From contig OY720344.1 in NCBI GenBank assembly GCA_963082975.1, positions 73,126,546 to 73,190,545 on the forward strand: DNA of 64,000 nucleotides, written 5' to 3'. Within the stretch, counting starts at the first letter, position 1; every line of letters starts with the position of its first letter. A program made the position numbers and the translations under genes. Source of the DNA: Labia minor (Eukaryota; Arthropoda; Insecta; Dermaptera; Spongiphoridae). Below, piece after piece: positions 26,706 through 41,346 of the stretch. The notes beneath the pieces are model-generated. The model worked only from the letters and a program-made list of their open reading frames with translations. It was not told the DNA's origin and did not search any database.

Positions 26706-29700
26706 GCAATGTCTGTGTGTGTGTGTGTGTCTGTCAAATACTCAAAAACTACCCGTCCGATTACGGTGAAACTTTCAGGGATTGTTGTGGGCATCCCAGG
26801 GAAGGTTTTAGTCTAATCCAAAATTAATTTATCCAAAATTAATTTAATTAGTAATATTTTGGTAAAAGTCTGTAGTGTCACAAAACTATCGACAGATGGC
26901 GCTACATAAAAACTTAAACATTCAAATATTTTTAATTTAAATGTATATATGTGACGTCACAGTTACCGCCTTTTAGATATATATCTATTCTTAAAATAAA
27001 TTAAAAATATTTATATTATATTCATATATATGTAAAATAATAATTATATTATTTTAATATTCCTATAAGTTGGTATCACAATTTATTATTATTATGAATT
27101 ATTTATAAGTAATTAATATTATTAATTGGTATTAATAAATAAATAATATTAATTATATTAACTTAATATTTCTAACTTTGTATTACAATAATGAGACGGA
27201 ATTGTTGTGTGTTAAGGTTAGGTAAATTAGATTTTATAAATTGAAAACCATTAGTTATACTCTTAAGTTATTTAGTTATTAACAAGATGTAAAATAATAA
27301 TTATATTATTTTAATATTCCTATAAGTTGGTATCACAATTTATTATTATTATGAATTATTTATAAGTAATTAATATTATTAATTGGTATTAATAAATAAA
27401 TAATATTAATTATATTAACTTAATATTTCTAACTTTGTATTACAATAATGAGACGGAATTGTTGTGTGTTAAGGTTAGGTAAATTAGATTTTATAAATTG
27501 AAAACCATTAGTTATACTCTTAAGTTATTTAGTTATTAACAAGATGTAAAATAATAATTATATTATTTTAATATTCCTATAAGTTGGTATCACAATTTAT
27601 TATTATTATGAATTATTTATAAGTAATTAATATTATTAATGTAAAATAAAGAACAAACAGAAATAAGAAAATAAATTTTAATTAATATAATTTATAAAAA
27701 AAAATAATGTTCATAAACTTAGAATATTAATTATTTAATTAATTAAAATCTACTTAAATAAATGCAAAGAGCCACAAATATATTAGTAAATATATAAATA
27801 ATAATATGAAATAGTCAATAAATCTTACTTATTAGACTAGGAAAATTTGTTGTTGATTAAATTAAAATATATTTTCCAAGAAAACAAATATATGTCTTAT
27901 CTACTTATACTGATTGAAACAAAATGGATGAAAACCTTTTACATACAGACTTTCAGCCAAATACTTTGTATCACTCGGGGGTACAGGGGGCGGAGCCCCC
28001 GTCTAGGTGTGAAGAGCGCCTGGAAGGCTCTCGGAGCAGCTAGTATATATATATATATAGAATAAAGTCCTACTTCCGGTTAACTGATATTTTAAATGTA
28101 AAACAAAACAGATATGGATATAATATAAATATTTTTAATTTTATTTTATTTATAATATATAAGGGCTGACGCCATGAAGTGCTGGGTGACGTCATATAAT
28201 TTTAAATCAAGAAAAAACTAATAAATATCATTTTCCCGAGGATAAAACCAATACAAAGTGCATAACACGTGGAGATATGTCCTCACGTGAAATTTGATAT
28301 GAAAATAACCCTTCACTTCCTCTCATCGATCGGCAATACTAGCACTTCCGGTTTCCGGATTTGCACCAAAAGTTGATCAATTCATCCTACAGATGTATTA
28401 AGTAAATATACAAAATTTCATCAAAATCCGTTGAGCCGTTTAGGCTGTACACATCTATACGGACGGACGGACAGACATCATGCTAAAAATACTTTTTTCT
28501 GTTAAGAAAATGCATGATTCGTGGAGATATGTACCTAAAAATATCCATAGGTGAAATTTGGTGTGAAAACAATACCTCCCTTACTATCGTCGGTCGGTAA
28601 AAAAGAAACGCTACTTGTATAGGTAAAATGTCACTTCCGGTAGTCAGATCATGATGAAATTTGGTATCTCAATTTTTTTCATATTTTTAAATCTATATAC
28701 AAAATATGAAGCAAATATCTTGAAGCAAACTGGTACTTTACTTGAAAGGTAAACGCAACCGGTGTAGGTAAAGTACCACTTCCGGTTAACCGATTTTGAC
28801 GAAATTTTGAAAGAAATCTACAAACTGTGAATAATATCGGTGTACCAAATTTCGAAGTCCTAGCTTGATTAGTTTTTGAGTAAATTTGCTTACAGACATT
28901 ACATACATACATACATACATACATACACACACACAGACATAATTCGAAAAATGATATTTTCCGACTCAGGGAGGTCTAAAACGTCAAGATCTATCGAAAT
29001 CTCGAAGTCGAAATTTTTGACGATTCCAATACTTCCCTTATACGAAGTATGCGGGAAAGTAAAAAGATAAAATGAAAATATATATATTAGTTCAATAGCT
29101 CTTGCTTGAAATCAAAATAAGAAAAACAAGTAAATATATTGGGAGTTGTCTCGAGATATATACATTAGAATATAGAATACGAGTAATATATAATATATAA
29201 AACGTAACGCCTACGCTGTTTAGCTAATAGAAGCTTCCGAGCTTTAAAATTATTTCCAAATTTATAATTAATTCATTCTAATAAAATATCTGCCTTTATA
29301 ATCAGTTGTATTTTTTTAATGCAGATTAAAAATCATTTGAAACTGTTGTTAATCAATGTAACACATATTAATTTTTCGTTATTATAACTTTTAATGAAAT
29401 AATAATATTTAGCTATATTTCAAAGACACATAATAAAATTCTTGTTTAATAAATGGAAGTATTAAAAACTGACCTTTTCTATTATCTATAATTAAAAGAG
29501 AATATTAAAATGATTTCTATTTAAATTTCAATTGAATTTTGATTTTGATAATCATGTAGAATTCTCAGAAAATAATTGATATTGAAAGAATAAATATTTA
29601 TCAGAATTTATCATTTTTTTAGATAAATTAAACAGTAAATTACAAGATAAAAGAAAAAAAGAAAATAAATTAGCCCTACCGTTTGGGCGTCTCTAGAATA

Positions 29701-32700
29701 AATGTCACTTCAAATTGAAAATAAAAAAAATTATATTTACTTAAATGAATAATAATATCCAAATATATATTAAAAAAATCAACTCATATTGAATAGAAAA
29801 TATTAAAAAATAGAATAATAATAATAAATAGAAATATATATACCAATATATATAATGAAATAGAAAAGAGATTAATTAGAAGAAAAGAAGATATATACAT
29901 TTTCAAATTCTAATAAAATGTGTAAATAATTTTAAATTAAATTTTGAGTAATGTTCAGATATATCACGTTAAATATATATATATATATATATATATTAAT
30001 AAATAAAATATCATTCATAATATGAATATGAAATAAAAAACAAATATGATATTTTTCTATTAAAATAATTATTTAAAAAATCAGTAAATCATTTGAGACT
30101 TTATTACAATGATGGTAGAGATGATGTTAATTGATCGCTTTATATTGCTGAATTATGATAATTTCAAAAGAAAATACACTTACTCTTTTCATATAGTAGA
30201 GAGAGAAAAAGCGTCATCGCCGCCCGCCTGGTTTGAGTTGGCATGCGCACTTACACAACGAAATCGACTGACTGACTGAGTGAGCGAGCGTTCACTCGAT
30301 TAGGAGCCCCTGGCATTTAGGCAACCAGCAATACAAGCCACCCAATTTAAACTTGAAATATTTAAATTGTACTCTTTAAAAATACTCTATTATTAATTAT
30401 TAATCCTATTAATTCTGCATATAATATTTCCATAAACATTTTTAATAAGCATGCAAAAATTTTAAAATAAATTTATATATTTGAATTTTCTAATATAAGA
30501 AACGAATGGTTATCAATTTTAATGGAATTTAGAAAAAAAATAAACAAATAAAAATTTTAAAAGAAACTATTGGAAAATAAAATATGAATTATAGTATATA
30601 TAATATCAAGATAATATCAAGATGATAGATATATCATATATATTAGGTTTTTTTGGAATATTGTTTTGATATTTTCATAAATGGGTTTAAATAGAATTAA
30701 TAATAAGTTGACCTGTGGCCAGGTCCGAACCGACCGACGGTTGAAGTAAATTAATTAGCAGCTACAGAAACAATTTCAAATAATTTTAATATATCTATTA
30801 ATGTAATAAAAAACAGATATGGATACATAAATAATAAATATAAACATTTTTAATTTTATTTTATTTATAATATATATGCAAGACCAGAGTGTGACGTCAT
30901 GAATGGCTGGATGATGTCATATAATTTTAAATCAACAAAAAACTAATAAATATGATTTTCCCGAGGATAAAACCAATAAAAAGTGCATGATTCGTGGTGA
31001 TATATAAAAAAATCTCCTCATGTGAAATTTGGTGTGAAAATAACCCTTCCCTTCCTATATTCAATCGCTAATACTACCACTTCCGGTTTCCGGATTTGAA
31101 CCAAAAATTGATCAATTTATCCTACTGATGCATTAAGTAAATATACCAAATTTCATCAAAATCGGTTGAGCCGTTCAGGCTGTACACATCTATACGGACG
31201 GACAGACGGACGGACGGACGGACAGACATCATGCTAAAAATACTTTTTTCTGTTAAGAAAATGCATGATTCGTGGAGATATGTAAAAATCTCCACATGTG
31301 AAATTTGGTGTGAAAACAATACCTCCCTTACTATCGTCAGTCGGTAAAAATTAGAAAAGTAAAGAGCTATCAAAAGATGATTTAAATACTAGATAGATGT
31401 TTTAATCACAAGAAACCTAACTAATCTTTCTTACGATATTTACAGAAAATCTACACATACGAACCGATATTTGCATGCCAGTTCTCATCATCATCCCGCA
31501 CAGTAGAAGTAAAAACTTTACACCAAAGGGCTCTTAGAATATGCTCCCCAAGTAACCTTACGTTAGAGGAGAATCGGTGGAAATCGGCTCTCTTACTGAA
31601 TGGTTTCTCGAAAGGAAAGATAGAAAGCATTTTTAATGGCACTAAACGATTGCGGTCGGAACCATCCATTGAATACACAGGTTTGATTACTCTTCCATAC
31701 ATTAGAGAGACTACGGACAGAATAAGCCATGTATTAAAACAGTGTGGCCTCAGAGTTGTATTCAAACCACTTTTAAAGATGTCTTCTCTCACAACAAGAC
31801 TAAAGGACCATATAAAATTAGAGAATGCAGGCGTATATGAAGTGCCGTGTAAGTGTGGGATGGTTTATATTGGTGAGACAGGCAGAAAAGTATCAACCAG
31901 GATCAATGAACATAGCAGAGCAATAAGGTTGAAAAATTGCAATCAATCCGCTATTGCTGAGCATGTGTTGACTACTGGTCATGTGGTGGAGTTTGATTCA
32001 ACAAAAATTCTACACATTGAACAGAATTATTGGAAAAGAAAGATTAAAGAGAGCCTAGAATTGATGAAAAATAAGAATAACATGAACAAGGACAAAGGCC
32101 TCTTAATAACTCAAATTTGGGATCTTGTGAATTGAAAATTATTAAAATTATTTATTAATCATCATTTTTATTATTTTTTAGGACTTCGAGACTTTATTGT
32201 TTAGATAATTATATTTCATCACTTTCCATTTGTTGAGAATCATCTTTTGGCAACACTGGTTTGAATTCCCGCCAAATACAATTGGCTTGCTTCCCGCCAA
32301 AATCTCTTGCTTAACTTAATATTAATATAATAAATAATGTAAAATTAAAGAACTCAATTTATTCATAAAATAATTGTTGTTCACGTTTTGTTTATAATTT
32401 TTAATTTAATTGTTTAAGAATAATTATTTTTTCTCCTGTAATTTTGAAATTGTAAGCACGTTCAGAGCGCCATCTGGTTGGTGACTTTGGTCTTATATTA
32501 ATGATCATTGGTCACTTGTCACCACAGAGTATCCGTACCAGAGGTGATCACTCAATGCTATTTTTTTTTCACCCTTAGTGCTGGCAGGGAAGGCAGACTG
32601 GTTGGACATGTGGGAGCGTTTTTACCGACCGACGAGGGAGGCATTTTTAAATTTTTTTTGTATGAATATTGGGAATTTAAAAATTATTTATTGAGATATA

Positions 32701-35700
32701 AAATTAACATTACAGAAATCAAATAAGCTTTTTTCAAATATCCAAATAAATAATTTAAATTAACAGAAAACTCCACCTACTTTTATGTAATTTACATAAA
32801 TAAAATAAACGAATAATGTTCTTGTTAATATTTAATATGTATGGATTAAAAATTTTCTTCAATGCCAATATTTGAAACGAGAGAAACACATACGAATTGT
32901 TCTTAGTGAGAAGGAAATTTATAAATAAATAAATAAATAATCATTTCTATTTCCAAAAAGATACTATTTAAAAAGATCACAAGAAATCCATAAATCATTG
33001 ATTAACTAAGAATAATTAATCCAACGCATTTTTAATCATCTAAGTTTATCAAACAACTGATTTACGAACATTTGGGTAAATTTATAAATGAAAAAAATGT
33101 GGGATGTCTCCGGTCGGCTATCATGCAAATTCCAATTGGATAAATTAACACATATATATTATATTTAAATTAAATTATAAATTAAAATTAATAAATAGTA
33201 TTTATTAAACCCCAGCGCGAGTTTGGCTCTTTGTTGAGGGCATCTGGTCACATGCTGGCGCGTGATTGTTAGTCAACGTGCTAAAAAATTAATTCCGGTA
33301 CTTTTAGCGATTCAACCAAGCTGAAATTCTATATATAGCAGTTTTATGCAATTTTTAAACATGTGAAAAACTATAAAAGATATACTGAGAGGAGTACGTG
33401 AATATATTTGATTTAATAGTGCTTATTGTGAATTTCTATATTGCTGTGAAATTTGTATTTATTTATCAAATATTAAATAATTTAACTTTGTTATTTGATT
33501 TGTTACAATGTAATTTAAATTATTTATCAAACAATTTATAATAAATTTTTCAATTTTATTTGTGTTAAATGTTAAATAAAATTTATATTTATATTTATGC
33601 TGGGTTTGTTTCGAATATTATGTGCACGGATACTCTGTGTACGGATGGTATGTCGAGTTTGATATTCAAATAATTGCAGGGAATTCGGAAGGCCTGTGGG
33701 ACGGGGTGATCTTCGGCCATTTTTTTTTGCGGTGCCATCTATTGGGCGCCTGAAGAGTCGACTTTTTTCATGTAACGCCATCTGGTGTTCGAGTTACGCC
33801 GGTCCCATTGGAGTGATACTGGGCTGGATTGCAGAAGTAGTAATCGAAACGTTGTGTATATGTTTGTATTTTTTGAATAAATTTATAATAACAAATATCA
33901 ATATGTGGTTTAATTTACAAAATTCCGTTATAAATACAAAATCTTAATATACAAAATGTAGAATTTAAATATTTAGAAAAAGGGAATGTAATCACGAAGG
34001 ATGATAATATTTGAAAAGAATTTAAATCGAGATTGCAATCGGGAAACGCCTGTTATCATGCACTAAAGAAGCTTATCTCATCAAAATTATTATCAAAGGG
34101 AATCAAAATTAAAATATATAAAGCAATTATTTTGCCTGTTGTATTATATGGGAGGGAGGCATGGTCTATGACCCTGGGAGATGAGAGTAGATTCAGAGTA
34201 TTTGAGAATAGGATTCTTCCCAGCATTTATTGGCCAAAGAAAGATAAGGTCACCGGGGAATGGCGGAGACTGCACAACGAGAAATTGCATGACCTCTCTG
34301 CATCTATAGAAATAGGGTTATAAAAGGGAAAAAGCTGTAATAGGCAGGGCACGTGGCTAGAATGGGAGAGGAAAAAGATATTGGTGGGGAGACCGAATGG
34401 AAAACGTCCGCTTGGAAAACCAAGGACGCTTAGGAAGGGACGTAAGAGAGATGGGACAAGGGCTCAGGATAAGGACTCTTGGAGAAATGTGGTTGTTACG
34501 GCCAAGAACTTTCGAGTACCTTTGAGCCACATAGATAGATAGATATAACATATACAATAATAATATATATAATTAATTTACTGATTAAACTAAAATATAT
34601 TTTAAATAAGAACACAAAAAGTAATGAATATATTATGTTATATACTGATTGAAACAAAATGGATGAAAACCTTTTACTACTTTCAACCAAATACTATGTA
34701 CCACTCGGGGGTACAGGGGGCGGAGCCCCTGTAGTGGTCTGAAGAGCGCCGAAGGCGCTCTGAGCAGCAAGTATATATATATTTCTTCCAATTATTATTT
34801 CATTTAACTACAAAGAAAAGAAAACTAATCTTAGATTTGTTTACCTTTCAATATTTCGATATTTTTCGAGTTAGTACAAATTGAAATTTTAGGTTATCTA
34901 ATTTTAGTTAAAAAAAATTATTTCTTTTATATATTATAATATATCAACTATTTAATGGATTTTAAAATTATTTTTTTAACTTTTTAAAATACTCATATCT
35001 TTGGTAAATTATAATAAAATCTAAAACCTATTTAATATTTTGATTTTTAATTTTAAATTTTATATTTTTTATTTTTTACATATAATAATAATAAATTTTA
35101 TTTATTTCAGTGCTAATTCGTGATTTCCTTCAACAACAACTTTTACCTTTCGAATTTTTTATACAGGTAATATAAAACAATGATTATTACATATTATTTT
35201 AAAATTCATTTTAGACACTCAATTTTATTGTAGGAGGACTAAAATATATCTTTTATAATTTTAAAGAGAGTATCTCCTATCCATTTAATCAGAATTCCAA
35301 ATGCATTCAGGAGTAATTTTTTATTTTAAATCTATATGTAAGTGGGAAGTAAGGAAATTATCAGTAGCATGGATTGGTATGACCCTCGAGGTACGGAACT
35401 AGATATTACAGCACCCTCTCGACTGTTGAAACCATCTATTATTAATTTGGAGCTTTTGTCTTAAATGGGAGCTCAGAGGGCAATTAAAGACAGAGAGGTT
35501 GGAGGGAACGAAAGGGCTTGGAAGACGTGCTAGCATTCACAAATCAAAGATGAAAAGAAGCGATCTTAAGGCAATGACATCCATCGCTGCTCGTCTTCCC
35601 CTCCATCAATCCATAGGACGATGACTTTTTTCCAAAAGAAAGAACAATTAGTAAAATAAATTGATCACAAGGAAGAGAAAAAATCCTTTCTTCTCAAAAA

Positions 35701-36596
35701 AAAAATCATTTTCTCAAATAAATCTTCTCCCTCTTTTTTGACATATTAATAATTTGTCGTGGTTCATTTTGTCTTAAAAACATTATCTACAATTTAATTT
35801 GCAATTGGTGTGGTTGCTTTTTATTCGTATATAATTTTTATATTAAAATTCAAAATTGTCGAGAGAGAACGAGAAAAAGAGTTGAAATATAGAAATGAAT
35901 TCAATGATGAATTTATTTTTGAATTTAAATTAAAAAAAAATTAAATTATAAATTAATTATATTATATTAATATTATTTAATTATATTAACAAAAGGTGTT
36001 GATTTTAACAATATTTTTGTTTTTTGGAAACGCCTTGGGTTTATACATTTTTTATATATGTTGTATAAATTTTGGAGGGAGTTAATTTTAGATAAAATGA
36101 TGATTGAAGGGATAATAAATTTAGGCAAATTCCCGCTCCGAATGACACAAAATTTTGCAATTAAAAATATTTATAACTTTATTCATGCCATCTTTATTTG
36201 TAATTAGTTCATTTTTGCTGAAAACTTCCTTTAAGTGTCTGTAGTTTCTGGAGTGTTTTCAATTTAATTTTACCTTAATAGAGGGAAGGGGTGGGAGATT
36301 TGACTTTCGCCCCGGGCTGCGGAAACTATATTAGACAAGGTGTTTCAAAAAGGTCTTTACAATTTGTACATACATTAATAATACATTAGACATATACATA
36401 TTATTATTATTATTATTATTATGTTTATAAACTATATACCTATTTTTAATTATGTTTATATAATATATTTTAAAATCAATCTAATTTTGGAATAAATTTA
36501 ATTTTTATTAAAATTTATCATATTGTTGAATTCATCAAATTTATAATATTTGTTGATTTTTTTATCTAAGATTCCTAAATAAATTAATTTTGTTTG

Positions 36597-36629
<33 letters not shown>

Positions 36630-39600
36630 TTGTTTTATTAATACAATATAATAACATTTGTTGTAATTTTTGTCTTTAGTCGTTGTCTTGGCAGCCGAAG
36701 GTGGCAATCACTCTTTCGGGTTTGGTGGTTCTGTCTCTCCTGGGGCCGGTTCTTGTTCTTGTGCACGTCTGCACCAAACCTAAATCGCCCCTTTGCAGCA
36801 ATAACGAAGGGGTTTGGCGATGTCGCCTTGAAGCCATTTTTTTAGCCTCTCTTCTTGCTCTACTTGGGTGAGAAACTTTTTTTTTTATTTACAACACACC
36901 AATAATATTCATTCCTTTAACTAATAAAAGATGATTTTTTTTAATATTTGAATATTTATTTATTTCATTTTTTATAATGATAAAATGATTATTGTTATAT
37001 TTATTTTATTATAATAATTTCAATATAATTATATTTTTTTAATAATTTTTAAGGAATTTAATTGTTATTTAAGTTTTTTGATCCTCGCTTAATTTGCTTG
37101 AAATTTTAATGAACTTGGTGAGTTTCGAACCTTCCTCAAGTTCAGTAGTTCAGTGTTTAGTATAATTTTCATTTATATTTATTTATTCAACTTGAAGTGT
37201 TGAAAAAGTGAATTCATTTTTTTATTATTTCTGAAAATCCAATTCTAGTCTTTTCTATAACGTTAATAAATCATATTTTTTGCCTTTGTTATATTGTAAA
37301 TTCAATGTAAATAGTTGCCAAACTCTAGTTTTTCTTTAGTAGCCCCCTTAATTGCCTAAATTAATAAATAAGAATCAAGATGGAACGTTGCCCAATTTAG
37401 CTGTCCGTCACAGTTGTTTGTTTTTAAACTCCCATTAATAATAATTTACATCGCTTTTAAAGGATGATGATTACTTATAATTAACACTTCGTGAGATAAA
37501 AAATAAATTCACCTGAGTGAAGGAATTTTAGTATGCAAAATTTTTCAAATCAACTAATCCTTTGGTTTATATGCTTGAGAGAAAATCTGGCAGGGATTAA
37601 ATGAAATATATCGTCAGTCAGCAAACCTCTTTCATAAATCTTCCTCTGAGATATTTTATCTGAATTTAATTGTTTCTTCTGAATAGATAATTGTTGTTCT
37701 AAGAAAGTGAAATTGGTAATTAAATTGGAGGGTGAATAATAATCATGAATGTAGGCGAGAGATGGTGAAGGGGTTAAAGGAACCATGTTCTTTTGGACTT
37801 ATCACTGCAATCCCTAGAACCACCTCCCACTCCACATCGCTTCTTCCCTCAAAACCCTTCCTGGCTCATTTGCGTCCAACCGATTCACCTCTGCCATTTC
37901 GATGAACGGATTCTGTAATCGAAAAGGGAAATTTTCTCATTAAATAATTTATTTAGCGACAGCCGGAACGAAAGTGATGGGAATGGGAATGAAAAGGAAA
38001 CGAAAGAGGTAGACGGGGTGGTGATGGAGAGGTGAAGGGGTGGGTGGAAAGGGGTTGGGAGGTCGGCTGAGGAAAACAACATCGAATCGGAGAATACGAC
38101 TAGTCAAATTATCTTGTTACCAAGATGCTACTTTTTTCTTCCATTTTTTTTTTTGTTTTATTTAATTGATAAGAGAATGAATTGGAATATTTAAAATTCA
38201 AATGATAACATCAACAACAAGAATAAAAAAGACAATTTTTAAAATTCACTTTCTTTTGTCATCCTTCTAAATTATGAAATGTTTTCTTACAAGTATTATT
38301 AAATTATGGTGGTCCATTTCTAACACGAAGACATTCATAATTTTAGTTAAATTAATCTAAAAGAAATTTTATAATCAAATTATTTAATAATAAATGAGTA
38401 GAGACATTGCAAAATTTGATATAATTAAAATAATATATAATGTTTTTTAATTTAATTCACTTTTATAAATATTAACTTTTAATTTTTTTTTTGAAACAGA
38501 AACCACTTATTTTATTTATTTTAGATTTAAGTTCAGATCTTAAATTGGTTTAAGATTTGTGAATATTTTTATGCAATATGATTTAATATAGTATAGCACA
38601 GAAGCATTAATAGTTCTATGATTTGTATTTTACTAGGAGATCTGTTTTAATTATATTATTATTATATAATATTTTATTATTGTATATTTGTATGTATTTT
38701 CTTGAAACCATGGAAAATACTATCTATTTATCTTCTCTGATCAATCTTCGTTGTTTTCATCCTACTATTTACTATTAAATAATCGACAGAGTGCTACCAA
38801 TTAAATTAAACATCAATTTTATTAATTTTGAACCTATTTTTTTAATAACCAAACTCATACTAAGCCTTGAAGCACCACGCTAGAGAGGCGCTGTCCGGAG
38901 GTTCGGTCGGTGATCGCTGATCTTCCCATCTAGATCCGTCAAATAGCCTCATCATTACAACCACCCCGGTTTGCAACCATAGTCCCAGATAGATAAAATG
39001 ACTCACCACCTGATACCCCGCAACACACTAGGACCCCGGTTTGTTGCTACAAGCACGGTCAACAATCATTATTTTTGTACGTCCTTCTCATCCAGAATAT
39101 CCCATAGATTTGCCCATGTTGAATGCTTTTGCTCTACTCCAGAAAGCTTAAATAAACTGGTATGTAATTAATTTCAATTATGAGGAGTACATTTCCTTTG
39201 ACAAACCCTTTTTGGTTAGGCAGGAGGGATCTGCCAGTTGAGGTAATTTTTCAGTCTCTCGTGAAGGATTTTGAGCATTATCTTGGTAGCGTGTGGAATC
39301 AGTGCTATAAGACGATAGTTGTCGCATTTGTCTTTAGGTCCCTCTTTATGGAGCTCAGTCAACGGATCAAAGATCAGTATCATATTCTGTTACAAATGTC
39401 ATGGATTCTCTGGACACCTATCTCCCCCATACCCTTCAGGACTTCTGCCGGAATTTTGATCTTTTCTATGTTCTTCCCTTATGACTCAATGCTCAAGAAC
39501 GGGCCTGGAATTCACCTGTAATAGTCCTTATGGTTTTGAAGAGGTCCTTACTGTTATTATGCTCGGAGTGGCGTAGTGCCTGCAAACACAATCCATTCTC

Positions 39601-41315
39601 TCTGAATCTTCAAGGATATCTCCGCGATGATTATTTATATATTGTATAATATTATTATATTATTATATTTGGTAATCAGTGCCACAGTCCGCTTCGGGGT
39701 ATGTTTTTACGTTCTTCATCGATATATATAAATAAAGGTAATAAAAAATATTAATAAAATTTATCAAAGTCGTTTGAAAATTAATTTTTTTTTAAATTTA
39801 ATTTTATTTTATATTTTTAAATATACAAAGTGTCGAAATACTCTCATATTTATAAAAAGTAAATCTATAAAAAAATTCATATATTTACAAATTATAAGTA
39901 ATATTTTATAATTAATAAAGTTAAATTAATAAATTAAAAAAGTTTTTAAGATTTAATATACTTAGCATAGTTTATTAATAAGTTTAAAATTTATGAATGA
40001 TAAACTAGAATATCATCATACCTTTTAAATAAATAATAATTATAATTTGTAAATATTAATTTTTATAGATTAACTTCTTACAAATATGAGAGTATTTCGA
40101 CACTTTGTATATTTAAAAATATAAAATAAAATTAAATTTAAAAAAATTAATATTCAATCGACATTAATCCTTTGATCAGCGTGACTGAATACTTTAAAAA
40201 TTATCAGTACAAATTTATTCATTGCATTTTGCTTGGTGCCAATCTCGTACAAATGGAACGGTTGAAAATCGATACAGAATCAAATTGGATGATTTAATGT
40301 TAACGTGGATTTCGATTTGTATACTAAAAAAGGGGTTGATCATGTTTTTTTACCGTTTGTATTCAATATGGTATAAAATAAAGTGTTTTATATATATTTC
40401 AGATTTTCCTTTTACTACTTCTTTGATTCTGTAAATTGATAAACAACAAATTAATATATATATTTTTAAAATATTTATTTGATTCAGTTTAAGCAACTCC
40501 ATTTAAATAAAAATACAATTTCTTTTGATTTATAACGATAATCCGTAGTTGAAATGAAAAAGAAATGAAAAGGGAAATTTATATTTTGAAGTGGTATAAT
40601 CCCTAAATCATTTATATTTTTATAAAAAAATATATCTATAATTGAATTATATTATTGATCATTTTTTTCAAATAAAATTTATTAAAGATACATATGATTG
40701 ATTTAGTATATTTTATTATAAAATTAATTATAATATTTTAATTTGTCCTGCAAGGAATCTTAATTGATATTATTTAAATTATTACCCTTTGAAAATAATC
40801 TAAAATTAGTGTAATTTGAGATATATAATAATTAATAACCACTTTTATCAATTCGAACGAAGAAATAATTTTTCAACTATCCAAATATCAATCTTACCCT
40901 TCCAATATCAAGAATGGATTTTATATTTATAAAAGTTCAGTTACACCATATTTTTTGGGACACAATAATTTTTGTTACTTCGTGACAAGACTAATATATT
41001 TGTATCAAGAAACAGCATAAAGAGTATTAATAATAATAGTAAGTAATCTCTGACTTTTGAATATCCTAAGAAAGGACAGCACCTATCATGACGGTTACTG
41101 TCTAAGATGGATAGAGTAGGTGTATGATCAGTACAACTGTTATCGTCTACTTTCCCTTGATTGGAGGCAGCTGCTTTTTATTTCAAGTAGTTTCCCAATT
41201 TTGATCACGTGTGCTAGTTGGGTCTCGTCCCTCTACACCCCAGAAAGAGAAAAACTTCAAGAGATTGAACTCGCCGAGGAGCTTAATAGGAAAATTTGCT
41301 GATCATCGTAGAGTC

Positions 41316-41346
<31 letters not shown>

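Noticed and set aside
29030-29062. loxP-like ATACTTCGTAT hairpin
   Set aside because: It is part of the HINE family D 5' end. A short resemblance to a phage recombination site has no support in this context.
39180-39521. 113-codon + strand reading frame
   Set aside because: Antisense to the reverse-transcriptase blocks of the LINE fragment at 38870-39610.
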